From Lepidostoma basale (taxonomy: Eukaryota > Arthropoda > Insecta > Trichoptera > Lepidostomatidae), in assembly GCA_022606425.2 (NCBI GenBank), contig JAHDVF020000465.1, positions 1 through 64,000 of the forward strand: a stretch of DNA of 64,000 nucleotides, written 5' to 3'. Each line of letters begins with the position of its first letter. Position 1 is the stretch's first letter. Positions 30,181 to 40,864 of this stretch are shown here, in pieces. Both the position numbers and the translations under genes were made by a program. The notes beneath the pieces were generated by a model. The model searched no databases. It worked only from the letters and a program-made list of their open reading frames with translations, and was not told where the DNA came from.

Positions 30181-30419
30181 GATTGAAGGTTGTTTACAAT
30201 TTTATTCTGGCTTCATTTGCATTCCAAAAATATACATTTGCAGCTCAAATATGTATGTAAGACACATTTAAAACCTTTTTACTTTAGTTGGCTACAAATG
30301 AATTAAATGTTAATATTATGATAAATTGGACTATCTGTCTGCGCTGTAAATGTAGTTGACCGCAGTTCCAGTTCAATTTATTTTACTGGAAATGAATTCA
30401 GCCGCATAATGGGGGTTAA

Positions 30420-30640
30420 AAATCGTTAAAACAGAACGTTGAGACTGTCTGGTCTTCTGAAAAAATTTCGGAATGCCCTCACAGGGCGAAACAAATTTGT
30501 CAATTTTTTAAAATGTATTTTCGTATATAAATAAATCAATGTAAAACCAAAAAACCTATCGCGCTTTCACTATACATTAATTAGCATATACATGAAATTT
30601 AATAAAACTCCTAGAAAGCAAACGTTTTTATCAATTTAAG
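30420..30640 (+). repeat. HH10 unit followed by a partial HH2 unit
   Basis: 30465-30503 has stem II GCCCT/AGGGC, GAAACAAATTTGTC and a damaged core (TTCGGAA). 30590-30640 resembles the HH2 tail (TTTAATAAAACTCCTAGAAA). Confidence 0.55.
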
Positions 30641-30643
30641 CTA

Positions 30644-31326
30644 GTAGTCTGGTAACTTAAGCCGATTTTCATGTCTTTTTTGGAGGGCGTTTTTTTGTAG
30701 GAAAATAAAAATGAATCTTTTTGGAAATTTAGGATGTTTTTATTTACATTTTAAAGATAGAAAAAAATTAATAGTTTATTATTATTATTATTATTGATCG
30801 AAGTTGGCACCTCGAAAAAAAAGCGCGAGGGTGGCCCCGGTGATTTTGGCTCTTGTTGTTATCTGAAACCAAAACTTCTTGAATATCTTAATCTAAAGAC
30901 ATGTCATTCTGATCGGAACTACAGAAGTTAAATTTCATGGATAAATAACAAAATGGCGGACTTTGAAAAAAAAAGTCAGCAAAGAAGGGGTAGTAAAATA
31001 AAAAGTTAGGGGTGAAAAATGTCTCGGTAGTTCCGACGAGAATGACATATCTTTAGATTAAGAATTTTCAAGAATTTTTGATTTCAGATAACATCAAGAG
31101 CCAAAATCACCGGGGCCACCCACGCGCTATTTTTTCGAGGTGCCAACTTCGATCAATAATAATATTATAATAATAATAAACTAATAAATTTTTTCTAATT
31201 TTTTTTTTCTGTACCTTTAATATGTAAATAAAAACATCCTAAATTTCCAAAACGGTTAATTTTTATTTTCTTACAAAAAACGTCCTCCAAAAAAGACATG
31301 AAAATCGGCTTAAGTTACCAGACTAC
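30644..31326. mobile_element. 683-bp foldback element
   Basis: Left arm from GTAGTCTGGTAACTTAAGCC (30644) and right arm ending GGCTTAAGTTACCAGACTAC (31326) are inverted over about 280 bp each, covering GATTTTCATGTCTTTTTTGG, the (TTA)n run, GATCGAAGTTGGCACCTCGA, GGTGATTTTGGCTC and ATCTTAATCTAAAGACATG. Roughly 110 bp of unique centre remain (about 30930-31040). No coding frame and no clear target duplication. Confidence 0.85.
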
Positions 31327-32290
31327 CTTAAACATCTTTTTTATTTTATTCTCACCTAACCTCAACTTATCTCAATCCTGTAAAAGATAAAATTTAAGCT
31401 TTTCAATTCAAAATAAAATGGAAATACGCCCCTAGCAATGTTAATAGACAATGAACTGCCATCGGCAGAATGTAATTTCCCTCAATATAATACTTTCAGT
31501 TGGTCAAACTGCCGGATTGGGATTTGGGATGAAACTCGGCGCTATCTGTAAAACTTCTCCGGAGAGACGAGCGGATGCGGGAAGAGGGATGGAAGTAGTG
31601 GAACTTTAATGGGAAAACGTCCTCCCGCGAGTGTAATGCCGCTTCTCGAGATTTCTTTCGAATGAAATTTCTTTTCCCGCTCTAATGCGGAAAGTAAGAT
31701 TCGGGATCTGTTCTCGGAGCATTGAATTATTTATTTATTTGTTTTCGTCGTTGTTTATCAAATAATCCGGTGCCTACCTGGACGGAAGGCGGAGGTTGCC
31801 GAAGTTCCGAGTCCGTGAAATGCAAAGCAAACAATGGAAGTCATTGGAAATTTATGTTGAAATCCCCCACCGCGGGCGCTGGGGAGTGTTCCTTGTGCCG
31901 TATTGTTATTGTTTTACCATTTCTTTCTTGCGCGTGCTTTGTGCTGGGCATGATTTACAGGTTATGTGGCTCTATTAATGTCTCCTCCGCGGAAGGTGAT
32001 TTAGTTTCATATTCTTAAGCAACATTCGCTTTTTTTATCGCTTCATAAAACATTTTTTTAACATCCTTTATTTTAAAATGCGAACTTATCAATTGTTAAA
32101 CAGAAAGAGAAACAACTTTTTGTTTTGTTTCGAACTTTATAATGTATTTATGTCAGCTGCAATTGAATTTAATTTACACTTAAAACCAAAATTTAAAATA
32201 TCCTAAACATCAATATTTCAATAAAAATAATCTAATGATAATACTGAAATCTCTTGATGGATGTTCATTTCACATATTAATTAAATAAAA
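31327..32290. other. Single-copy stretch with GC-rich block
   Basis: 31540-32000 is GC-richer and lacks repeat matches. Overlapping frames at 31722-32018 and 31796-31978 (+) have no recognisable domain. A conserved non-coding block is as likely as a gene fragment. Confidence 0.4.
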
Positions 32291-32500
32291 CCTTTTTTAA
32301 TAACTACTCCCACTTTTGTCTTTATTTCGACAACATACTAGTTTTGCCAAACTGGTTGGCATCGACAGACTAGACTCGGCCCAGTTTGTCGATGCGAGCC
32401 TTGCAAAACTAGTCGCTGTCGAAATAAAGGCAAAAGTGAAAGTAGTTCTAAAAACATCATTAAATTTAATAAATTTTCGTATGAAGCACTTAATTTTGTG
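32290..32500. repeat. HH11 foldback pair
   Basis: Minus core 32338-32371: CTGTCGA, T, stem II GCCAA/TTGGC, AAAACTAGTA (G12 lost). Plus core about 32386-32414: TTGTCGA, T, GCGAGCCTTGC, AAAACTAGTC. Both carry A6U and both have lost G12. The outer tails CCACTTTTGTCTTTATTTCG and CGAAATAAAGGCAAAAGTG are mirrored. Confidence 0.7.
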
Positions 32501-32862
32501 TGAAATTTTTAAATAAAATTATAATACACTTTTAGTAAACTAACTAACTAACTAACCATCACGCCATTTCCCCGAAGGGGTAGGCAGAGAGGATGGATCG
32601 CCACACTGGCCTGTCCTGGTACACCTCTCGGACTTCCTCCACATTCATACATCGCACCATGCACGCACGTTGATTATTCCGACTTCGAATGTGGCCGCCT
32701 TTTAGTAATTGGTTAATTTGGTCATGCCATGTTTTCCTCGGTCGTCCTCGGCTTCTTTTCCCACTTTTAGTATTTGTATCTAAACCACTTTGTTTGGTAA
32801 CACCAATCGGTTTCGCACTCGCCGGAGCTTCGTCAGGGTGAGAGAGTAAATTTAATATAAAA
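32460..32862 (-). repeat. HH12 unit split by LINE-T (core 32805-32836)
   Basis: Minus core: CTGACGA, A, stem II GCTCC.../..GAGTGC, GAAACCGATT. The canonical core is intact, but stem III has decayed from ACCGGT to ACCGAT. The distal part (TTTTCGTATGAAGCACTTAA at 32467) is separated by the LINE-T insertion. Confidence 0.65.
32528..32772 (-). mobile_element. LINE-T insertion into HH12 with 10-bp duplication
   Basis: ACTTTTAGTA flanks at 32528-32537 and 32763-32772. Minus strand from 32762: KSGKRSRGRPRKTWHDQINQ, LLKGGHIRSRNNQRACMVRC, MNVEEVREVYQDRPVWRSIL and SAYPFGEMA, stop, then (GTTA)n. The frame is open throughout this 225-bp tail. Confidence 0.88.
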
Positions 32863-32879
32863 TCAGTGAAAAAAATCAA

Positions 32880-33180
32880 CTCCCCTGTCCGCCACTAAAA
32901 TCTGCAAAATAATCCAGAAAAAAATCGAAAATCGAATATACGTAACCCGCGGTTATTCAAAATTCACTTACTGTTGAACATACCTCGTATATTTTGTTTA
33001 GCCTCATTATATCTAAGTTTAATTTCAATATCGTTTCATACTCTCGTCTGTAAACTGTTAACTATTCTTTTATATATGTGGTAGCATGTGATTGGCCTCA
33101 CATTATTTTTACTAATTGTTTTTTTCCCTAATATATGTTATTGATATTGCTGTTTGTTACCCTTAATAAATAAATAAATT
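32880..33180. other. No gene seen
   Basis: AT-rich, no repeat match. Confidence 0.3.
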
Positions 33181-33335
33181 AATATCATAGCTTGTGGGAA
33201 TGACATGTATCGCCTTTCTAAGGAATATAAAAAGTCGATACTTGTCATTACCATAAACTAAAATAAGCCAGACGTTTTTATTCGTGCTAATTATTTTAAA
33301 TGAGCGTTTACTTCATTGTTCAAGAAACAAAAAAT
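33181..33335. repeat. HH2 foldback remnant
   Basis: GGAATGACATGTATCGCCTT faces CGATACTTGTCATTACC; the outer arm ends in TTACTTCATTGTTCAAGAAA. GTTTC is changed to GTATC and stem II is lost; inactive. Confidence 0.55.
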
Positions 33336-33934
33336 ATCTATTTTATTATTTTAATGCATTAAAACATGATCATTTAAAATGTTTCATTTTGTCGAAAATT
33401 TACCCATCGAATGGAACAGCCGATTATGAGAATGAATGAAAGTATAAAAACGATGTAAAAATGTTCACTTATAAGATAGAAACAGACGACAAAAAGGTGC
33501 GAAGAAAATGGATGAGTTGGATAAATGAGTTCTCTGATCGTTTATTATCATCCCCTAACTCACTCCCACCCCCGCAGTGACAATACAACCCCACACTTCC
33601 GGTCTGTGTCGGATTACATCCCCCGGAAATGGTTTGACAGCGTCGCGACGCCCCCACAAGAAAGAGACAAATCGAGAAATCCAAAACGGATAAATTATCC
33701 AGCTCCAAATGCGTCGGAATTATTTTTTAGGTGTTGAAATTTGTCAAACGGTATTTTGTCGGTTGGAGACATATCTGAGATTATTCTTCTAGAGATCTCG
33801 TATGTCCTCTTTATACGTGTATATATGCGAATAAAAATGCCATAAGTTTTTTGTGGACGACCGAACTATTTTCTGAAGTATATCTTATTTTAAGTAATGA
33901 TCACAGTGACTGATTGCTATGACCTCACAAGAAC
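33336..33934. other. Single-copy stretch, no gene recognised
   Basis: 33540-33720 is C-rich with no repeat match; overlapping small frames on both strands are not recognisable. Confidence 0.35.
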
Positions 33935-34280
33935 GTTACAAAAACTTATCAACGAAAGCGAAGATGGCCGTACAAAATGGAGTTTTGGTTCTAACCCTTG
34001 TGTGTGAAAGCGAAGCAGGAAACTGGCAGAAGAAGGATGAGAGCAGAATAAATGTGGTATAGGTGAGATCCCTAAGGCATGTGTCGTAAAACGTTGAACG
34101 ACAGAATTTCAAATTGTTGATATCAGGAAGAATGTAGAGCGGAAGAAAGTAAACTGTAATACTGAAAACAATAAAATTATGAAATAATACTCTGTCGGTT
34201 TGGACATATGGAACGCAAGGATGAAGAGAGAATGGTTAAGATAGGGTAGTGTGACGGACCATTCCCTCTGTGTTGTTGTT
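33935..34280 (+). mobile_element. LINE-T remnant
   Basis: LSTKAKMAVQNGVLVLTLVC, AGNWQKKDESRINVV, then stops and frameshifts, FGHMERKDEERMVK near 34200 and an abrupt join to the VWRTIPSV-like end. Old copy. Confidence 0.65.
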
Positions 34281-34349
34281 GTTTCCATATTTGTTTTAAG
34301 AATTTCATATTTGTTTTATCAAGTAACACATAATTATGTACATATAATT

Positions 34350-34480
34350 TCCACTTATGTCTTTATTTTGACTACTTCCATATGACTTTATTTTGCCTAC
34401 TTCCACATGACTTTATTTCCACGGCGATCGGTTTCGCCAGGCTCGCTGACATCGATAGACTGGTGACACTGTTATTAACT
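34350..34480 (-). repeat. HH11 unit
   Basis: Minus core around 34428-34462: CTATCGA, T, a stem II related to GTCAG/CTGGC, GAAACCGATC. Decayed at position 5 and in stem III. Confidence 0.55.
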
Positions 34481-34499
34481 TATTCCATTATGTAAACTA

Positions 34500-34860
34500 A
34501 CATATTTTACAATTTTTTTACGAATTAAAACACTGTTTGTAAGCCTTCGAAACATGTCAAGAAAAATAAACTCAAAAGTGGAATAACTGTGTTTTATTTC
34601 ATTAAAAATTCGTCATTATGGAATTTCACGTTGTAAAGCCTGCAGTTAATTTTAAAATATATATTTAAATATAATTATTTTAATATTATTTATTTTGACA
34701 TTATTTTTGTATAGAATTGTAATTATCTGAATGTATATTTGTATAAAGGAGTATGTTTGTAACAGTGTCACCAATCCGTTAATGCCAGCAAGCATGGCGA
34801 AATCGGTCGCTGTCGAAAAAAAGACAAAAGTGGAAGTAGTAACAACGATTTATTTAATCA
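34500..34860 (+). repeat. HH5 tail followed by HH11 unit
   Basis: 34551-34568 keeps GCCTTCGAAACATGTC without the upstream core (HH5). 34700-34850 is HH11 plus: a CCGTTAATG...GGCGAAATCGGTC core, where CTGTCGA has become CCGTTAA, then GACAAAAGTGGAAGTAGTAA. Confidence 0.6.
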
Positions 34861-34864
34861 TAAT

Positions 34865-35115
34865 TTAACTTATTTATTGTTTCTTGAAAAATGATGTAAA
34901 ACTCAATATTAAATAATTAATACGAATGAAAACGTCGGTTTTCAATAATTTTTATTATATTTTATGGGAATGACATGTTTCGCCCTTCTAAGGCATTATC
35001 AAATGAATATAATAATTATAAAAACATTTGATAATGCCTTAGAAGGGCGAAACATGTCATTCCCCTAAAATATAATAAAACTTCTAGAAAACGGACGTTT
35101 AAATTCGTTTTAATT
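34865..35115. repeat. HH2 foldback with two U3-A8 hammerhead cores
   Basis: Minus core 34972-35002 and plus core 35028-35058 are identical in their key parts: TTGATAA, T, stem II GCCTT/AGGGC, GAAACATGTC. C3 and G8 are replaced together by U3 and A8. The arms run out to ATTAATACGAATGAAAACGT and its mirror. Spacer 35003-35027. Confidence 0.78.
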
Positions 35116-35165
35116 ATAATTTTAATTGATCTTTCATTAAGAAACTTCAGTAAAATTCAAGAATT

Positions 35166-35540
35166 AATTGTATCTCAATAGAGACGAAGATGCAAATGGA
35201 AAACAGAATATGGTTGATCGAGGTGTTTATAGTACTTATGACCTGTCATTGGTTAGGTTAAGCGCACGCTTTATGTAATACAACATTCCCCATTCCACAT
35301 TTTTTTCTTATGGCCACCATGTCTGACAAATTTTTGGAAGTTGTATATATGTTAATCTGTAACACCACTTTTTACATTCAATCTACACACTAACGCCATC
35401 TATGAAGATTATATTTTAAGCATTAAGCATCTTTTTAACGCAATGTGAAAGGCAACCGCCATTAGCGCATTGCTAGAAACCGCCTGGAGATGTCACTCCT
35501 ATCTATATGGTATGCTATAATTCAGTAAAATTATTTGATT
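35166..35540 (+). repeat. Repeat RA copy 3
   Basis: Full-length copy from TGTATCTCAATAGAGACGAA through GAGATGTCACTCCTATCTAT. Confidence 0.75.
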
Positions 35541-36299
35541 AATAACATACAATTATGTATATTATTATATGTTATTTAAAAAATATATATGAGAAATGGG
35601 AACGTATAATATTTGTTAATAATGACTACCTTTCTCATTAAATAAGTGGCAATAACATCAGTAAATATTGGATGATAATTATTGTGCTCTGCGGATCTAA
35701 CTCCCCCAGCGCCAGAGCAAGCATGTGTTATTAGAGGAAGGCGGAATAGAAGATCGTACAATATAATCCGGCTGATGTTTTCCCGCTCATTAGGCGATAT
35801 TGTGAGCCAGACTATAAGCGGCATCGTAAACAAATAACTGAGAGGCATTTCGCCTTTTGATAAAAAATATCCTTTGATAATATTTAATAGGGTTCCTTCT
35901 GTACACTTCAAAAGTGAGGAATTTTCTTACTAGGAATTTCTTCAGAATTTCCGAAAGGGTTTATGTGTTTCTTACTCTACAGAGGACTATATTAGGTCTG
36001 AATTGTTTGCTCTACACGCTTTTTGTATTATGATAGAAAAGCAAAAAGATTACAGGGCGAACTACATTTTCTCACTAAAAACATGCGCAGCACGTGAACA
36101 TATTCGTTCCGTAATGAACAGGCGGGACAAATAGGCATACCGGACGGTCTTTGGTCCTGCCTGTTTTGACGAAAAATTTACAGTATGGAAGATCTACATG
36201 TTTTAGTATCATGAATTTACGAAAAATACCGAGTACTGCCGAAAAACTTTCTTTTTTCAAAACTTTATAAAACCCGTTGTTTCAATTCGAAATTTTTTA
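35541..36299. other. No gene seen
   Basis: Single-copy sequence; the 111-codon minus-strand frame at 35576-35911 has no recognisable motif. Confidence 0.35.
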
Positions 36300-36530
36300 T
36301 TTGTTTTTTTATAATGTAGGCACATACCTAAAAATTTGTTTAACTTGTTTTTTAAAAATCATATCAGGTAGGTGACGTCCATCATTCTTCATACACTGAG
36401 TAAACCGATTTCTGGCGTTTGTCATGGCTCTTGCCAGCATATCAGGCGTTATCTTGGCAATTTCTTCCTGGATGTTGGTCTTCAAATTTTTTAGGGTCCT
36501 TGGACGGTTCACATAAACACGGTATTTCTG
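36300..36530 (-). mobile_element. Mariner-type transposase C-terminus, minus copy
   Basis: Minus strand: MNRPRTLKNLKTNIQEEIAK, ITPDMLARAMTNARNRFTQC, MKNDGRHLPDMIF, then stop near 36309. This is the region after the last catalytic Asp of Tc1/mariner transposases (RPxTLxxLKxxIxxEI...GxHLxDxIF). No terminal repeat is visible. It forms an inverted pair with the next entry. Confidence 0.8.
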
Positions 36531-36534
36531 TCAC

Positions 36535-36822
36535 GAGATGACTGTTTTGAGGGAACACTCCCAGAGCGCCTCATCTCAAATAGGGGCGATTTGGATTGGC
36601 CGGCCCGCTCTCCCGATTTGTCCCTTGTGATTTTTTCTATGGGTTTTTTGAAATACCGCGTTTATGTGAACCGTCCAGAGACCCTAAAAAAATTGAAGAC
36701 CAACATCCAGGAAGAAATTGCCAAGATTATCCCTGGTATGCTGGCAAGAGTCATGACAAACGCCAGAAATCGGTTAACCCAGTGTATGGAGAATAGGGGA
36801 CGTCACCTACCTGATTTGATAT
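36535..36822 (+). mobile_element. Mariner-type transposase C-terminus, plus copy
   Basis: LPERLISNRGDLDWPARSPD (plus strand from 36560), then a diverged DFFLWGFLK-like stretch with the catalytic Asp replaced (VIFSMGFLKYRV), NRPETLKKLKTNIQEEIAKI, MLARVMTNARNRLTQCMENR and GRHLPDLIYR. In mariners the residue after L-x-P-x is the third catalytic Asp of DxFLWG; here the codon reads Ile/Phe. Non-functional fragment, joined to a LINE-J 3' UTR at about 36822. Confidence 0.8.
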
Positions 36823-36912
36823 ATCGTATATATAATATTTTACCTGTACTCAATGAATGCCTTAAAAATTAATATTGTTTGAAATGTTTGTTGAGATAAT
36901 AAACTAATTTGA
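36823..36912 (+). mobile_element. LINE-J 3' UTR fragment
   Basis: ACCTGTACTCAATGAATGCC, GTTTGTTGAGATAATAAACT and AATTTGATAT, matching 42608-42690. Confidence 0.55.
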
Positions 36913-36914
36913 TA

Positions 36915-37060
36915 TCTAATAAAGGGAGGGCACGACATTAGAAATTGACTTCGGAATGAAATTTTACAGGATTGTAACACCCCTTAAGAGTCGTCCATAG
37001 TAATAGTAAGGAGGCGCAATAGACAGCAAATTCTAGAAAAAGCCTTTAAAATTTTCACCG
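36915..37060 (-). repeat. SINE-3 body, minus strand
   Basis: GACATTAGAAATTGACTTCG, ACAGGATTGTAACACCCCTT and GAGTCGTCCATAGTAATAGT mirror the plus copy at 37180-37325. Head missing. Confidence 0.6.
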
Positions 37061-37084
37061 TTGCTTTTATACAATATATTAGAA

Positions 37085-37328
37085 ATTTCGCCACTAATTT
37101 TTATAGCTAGGTGGCTGAGCGGATTGCTAACCTTCTCTTATTCAATTGGTGCGGTCTACCATTCAAATCCCGCCTCATTCGTTTCCATTTTAGAAATTGG
37201 GGGTCTATTGCGCTTACTCACTTTGACTATTGACGACTCTACGGGGGTATTACAATCCTGTAAAATCCCTTGCCGAAGTCAATTTCATATATCGTGCCCT
37301 CCCCTTGTAAGTCTGAAATTATGATATA
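37085..37328 (+). repeat. SINE-3, complete with tRNA-Leu-like head
   Basis: 37106-37177 reads GCTAGGTGGCTGAGCGGATT (a clear pol III A box, TGGCTGAGCGG), a long variable region and ATTCAAATCCCGCC (B box). The body follows: GACGACTCTACGGGGGTATT, ACAATCCTGTAAAATCCCTT. It is class II tRNA-like but lacks matched acceptor arms, so it is a SINE head rather than a tRNA gene. Confidence 0.65.
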
Positions 37329-37558
37329 CAACAACAACAACAAACCATCACACCGTTTCCCCAAAAAGGTATGAAAAGAAAATGGACCACCATATTATTC
37401 TATCCTGACACACATCTCTAGATTCCTATACATTCATACAAACGAGTAATATACGCACGTCGATTCTTCCGACTTTTAAAATCTCCTGTCTTTAAAATTT
37501 GATTTATTTGGTCATGTCATGTTTTCCCCGTTCTTCTTTGACTCCGTACTCCATAATA
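37329..37558 (-). mobile_element. LINE-T 3' end
   Basis: Minus strand: GTTGTTGTTGTTG tail, stop, GETV-like end, CMNVxEESRDVC-like and KTGDFKSRKN codons, GKHDMTK. Frames broken. It directly follows SINE-3. Confidence 0.65.
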
Positions 37559-37599
37559 ATAATCTTGTTAATTGAAATTTGTTGGTATTTTTTATTATA

Positions 37600-37760
37600 A
37601 TAATATAAATATAAATTATTTATAATAGTAACACATCTTTAGTTTTATTCCACTTTGGCAGCTCTTCTGGCCAGAAGATGGCTACGAGCTGCCGAAAGCG
37701 GTCGAAGTAAAAAATCAAATGGAATAAAAGTGAATACATAGTAGTATAAAGGATTTTTTT
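37600..37760 (+). repeat. HH7 unit (core 37672-37703)
   Basis: CAGAAGA, T, stem II GGC/GCC, GAAAGCGGTC. Position 4 is A instead of U. It is preceded by a shortened mirror (TTCCACTTTGGCAGCTCTTC), so this is a collapsed foldback. A second HH7 locus is at 59461-59560. Confidence 0.5.
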
Positions 37761-37859
37761 AATTTATTTACTTTTATTTTTATAATTTGAAATTATGACA
37801 GATTATAACAGTGCAGATGGCGGGCGAGTATAGGAGCAATTATTCTACTATTTTTTGTC

Positions 37860-37985
37860 CCAATAAATGCATACAGAGGAATTTCGAGGGGTGTCAGGAA
37901 AGAACAGTTTGGCGGTCCATCCCTTCTGCCTACTTCCGAAAACTTCTCTAATTACAGCGATATGGTTAGTAAGTTAGTTAATATA
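37860..37985 (+). mobile_element. LINE-T 3' end
   Basis: SGKEQFGGPSLLPTSE-like shifted frame of the VWRSIxSAYxFGET end, then GGTTAGTAAGTTAGTTAA tail. Confidence 0.6.
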
Positions 37986-38480
37986 CTTAGGAAATTGAAA
38001 ATAACTTTGTTTAATCCACAAAATATTTTAAAAAGTATTTAAAAACACGCGTTTCGGAGGATACCTCCATCTTCAGGCGTAAAAATATAATGAAAATTAA
38101 ACAAAGAAAAACTAATATAAAAAAAACGCATTTAAAATTCGATTAAATAATTTAAATTTCAATTTTAACCTGGGCTATTTGTTATAAGTACTAATAATTA
38201 TTTTTTATCATTAAAAACTAATAAATAATATTAAATATGATGATAAAATAAAGTATATAAAATTATAATTTAGAAAAAACAAACATTTGAAAAGACATAA
38301 TTTATATAGAAATTAAAAAATGATTAATTAGCATTTGATTGGGAATGGGAGCTTGGGAGATTAAATGTAGACAAAGTATTTAAGAAGAAAGGAGTAATAT
38401 GAGGAATTTGATTATTAAATTACTATAGAATTTCACAGCGTTAATGCCTTAGCGTTCAATAAGTTAGTTAATGTTTTAAA
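37986..38480 (-). repeat. HH6 unit (core 38046-38076)
   Basis: Minus core: CTGAAGA, T, stem II GGAGG/CCTCC with a TA loop, GAAACGCGTG. CUGANGA and GAAA are intact and stem III is ACGCGT, but the nucleotide after it is G, which is not cleavable, and two bases appear deleted relative to 44169-44173. The far end (TTACTATAGAATTTCACAGC, GTTAATGCCTTAGCGTTCAA) matches 43860-43905. Confidence 0.65.
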
Positions 38481-39137
38481 AACGTACTTTAGGGAATAGC
38501 ATCCTATGTTCTCAATTAATTTCTTAAACCAGTTCCGCTATCAGTGGCAATGGATGAAGTTAATGAAGCTTTCGCTATTGTGGACATAAGCCAGAATGCA
38601 GTGAAGGGTGTAATTAAGACGTGACCACAGTGGTTGAGTGAGCTATAATGTACCGTGCTCATTCAGCTCCATTGATAACTCTATTATTATCTGCCTGCTT
38701 TATTCAAAAGCTTCTAAGATGTTCGAGCTTATTAAATCATATTCCTGATAAATTATATTATTAATAAGGCGCGATGGGTCTCGGCTTCTATCTCGTAAAG
38801 AAATATTACATTAGGCGTGATGATTATTTAAATTTGCTATTCAATTTGCTTTATGTCACTCCCGAGATAAAAGATGTTAGAATGAAGAAGCAAAGTGTGT
38901 CGTAGAATGGGTTGGCGTAGGGGACAAGACGGGACGGTATTTTACTTAATTAGTATAGCTGCCGGGCTTTCCAGTCTCGGGAGATCCTGCTACGCTCCTG
39001 CTACGCTTCTTGAATGGGAACAAGGCAAGGCAGCTTTAGGCTGCGGTCACAACGAGGTGTTTCGGTTGGTGACTCGCTTGCTGTCTGTCTGAAAATGACA
39101 GAGACATGTTGTCATTTGACAAAGTTGTCAGATTAAA
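38481..39137. other. No gene recognised
   Basis: Single-copy; a 65-codon plus frame at 38895-39092 has no recognisable feature. Confidence 0.35.
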
Positions 39138-39466
39138 TTATTAATTGTATCTCAATAGAGACGAAGATGCAAATCGGAAACAGAATATGGTGATCGAGGT
39201 GTTTACAGGACTTATGACCTGTCATTGGTTGGGTTAAGCGCACGCTTTATGTAATACAACATTCCCCATTCCACATTTCTTATGTCTAACAAACATTTTT
39301 TGAAGTTGTATATATATTTTAATATGCAACACCACAGTTCACATGTTAGTTTCAATTAACAGACCAGCGCCATCTATGAAGATTAGATTTAAGCTTTAAG
39401 CAGAAGATCTTTTTATATGTGAAATCGAAATGTGAAAGGCTACCGCCATTAACGCACTGCTAGATT
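39138..39466 (+). repeat. Repeat RA copy 4
   Basis: TGTATCTCAATAGAGACGAA through AACGCACTGCTAGATTATTA; it stops short of the GAGATGTCACTCC segment. Confidence 0.72.
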
Positions 39467-39479
39467 ATTATTATTATTT

Positions 39480-40006
39480 TTGTTGAATCGTGAGCCAAAT
39501 CAATGTAAAGGGTATAGCTATCATATTGATTCTCGTAACATGTGTGAGGTAGCTAATCTATCACCATTTTATAACTAACTAACTAACTAACCATCACGCC
39601 ATCTCCCCGGAGGGGTAGGCAGAAAGAATGGAACGCCACACTGTTCTGTCCTGACATACTTCTCTCGCTTCCTCTACATTCATACATCTTGTCATGCACG
39701 CACGTCGATTTTTCCGACTTCTCACGTGACCGACATTTAACATTTATATGTGCCACGTTTTCCTCGGCCTCTCTCTAATTCTAGCTCCGTTCACGCCGTT
39801 TACCTTCTTCACCATTCTGTCTTCACTCATTCTTTCCATGTGACCAAACATCTTAACGACCCTTTCTTTATTTTGTTCATTCGCTCCGCATTCACTTCTT
39901 ATACTTGCATTTGACACCCTATCATATAAAGATTTAGCACACATTCGTCTTAGAGATCTCATTTTATTGTCCCGTGAATTCTAGACCAGGCTAAGCTTTT
40001 GTTTTT
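39480..40006 (-). repeat. SINE-1 split by LINE-T
   Basis: SINE-1 body lies at 39485-39572 (GAGCCAAATCAATGTAAAGG, GTAGCTAATCTATCACC) and resumes at 39961-40006 (TGTCCCGTGAATTCTAGACC). Removing 39573-39960 and one ATTTTAT restores the order seen at 42710-42850. Head missing. Confidence 0.8.
39566..39967 (-). mobile_element. LINE-T insertion into SINE-1 with 7-bp duplication
   Basis: ATTTTAT at 39566-39572 and 39961-39967. Minus strand: MRSLRRMCAKSLYDRVSNAS, IRSECGANEQNKERVVKMFG, HMERMSEDRMVKKVNGVNGA, then frameshift, RRKNRRACMTRCMNVEEARE and SAYPSGEMA, stop, (GTTA)n tail. 388 bp, 5'-truncated. Confidence 0.88.
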
Positions 40007-40114
40007 ACTCTAATTATTGAATTAATCAATGTAAATGGCACAAATGATTTGTGATCACAAAGTGAATGGTCAAAAATTTTAAAAGGCACATTTATTTTCA
40101 AATCAAATATTCAT

Positions 40115-40215
40115 TTATTTTATAGTCCATTGTTTTGGCCAAAGCACAATGTTACTTCAACATTATTTACGGTTAAAATTTATAACACTGTAATAATATC
40201 ACATTTTTTATTATT
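40115..40215 (-). repeat. HH4 distal fragment
   Basis: AGTCCATTGTTTTGGCCAAA and the following segment match 52745-52830; no core remains. Confidence 0.5.
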
Positions 40216-40402
40216 CACTTTTTGAAAGCAGTTAAGTTTTTTAAATATGGGTTTAAATTAAATGGAAGTAAATAAATATGTATTTAATTTGTTAAAGTCG
40301 CCTTAATTGTAGTAATTGCTAAAACAAATGGGCTTTATATATAGTATTCACAATACACGAGTATGTAGATCTCGGTGAGCCGAACGAAACCGCGTTGAAT
40401 TA

Positions 40403-40855
40403 TGGTGTATGAGACGCGGTGTGATGGGTTGCGAACCTCATCGCCACCAATAGGCATCTCCCGCGCACACTTCGATCGTCCAACACCCAAAAAATAAATC
40501 TAAAACAAATAATATAAAATACAATGATATAAAATAAAATAACAAAATAAAAATAATTTAACAAAAAAATGTTAATTTTAGATGGTGCACATATTGTCTT
40601 TTTAATTTATATTCCACGTATCCACCGTTTTTTAATTTAGCACATTATAATGTAATAACACATTATGTTTTTTTTCGATGTTGCACATGTTGACATGGAC
40701 GATCCGGACTTTTGTGTTTTTTTGATTTATGTTACACGTAGCCACCGTTTTTTAAATTAGCTGTAATTAGGCACTAAACCGGCAAGAACTTAAAAATAAT
40801 ATTGAAGAAATTATTTAAATTGTCATTGGAACAAATTTTTTTGTTTTTAACGGTA
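40403..40855 (-). mobile_element. TTE body without the LINE-T-like tail
   Basis: On the plus strand GAGACGCGGTGTGATGGGTT, CGCCACCAATAGGCATCTCC, then the longer body AGATGGTGCAC, GGACGATCCGGAC, TTAGGCACTAAACCGGC and ATTGTCATTGGAACAAAT. It aligns with 63660-64000. The 3' segment is absent. Confidence 0.65.
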
Positions 40856-40864
40856 ATAATAATA

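Noticed and set aside
35576..35911. 111-codon frame (-) as a gene
   Set aside because: No family motif, no splice context and no codon pattern distinguishing it from chance in AT-rich DNA.
37106..37177. Possible tRNA-Leu gene
   Set aside because: The acceptor stem does not pair and the sequence continues into the SINE-3 body.
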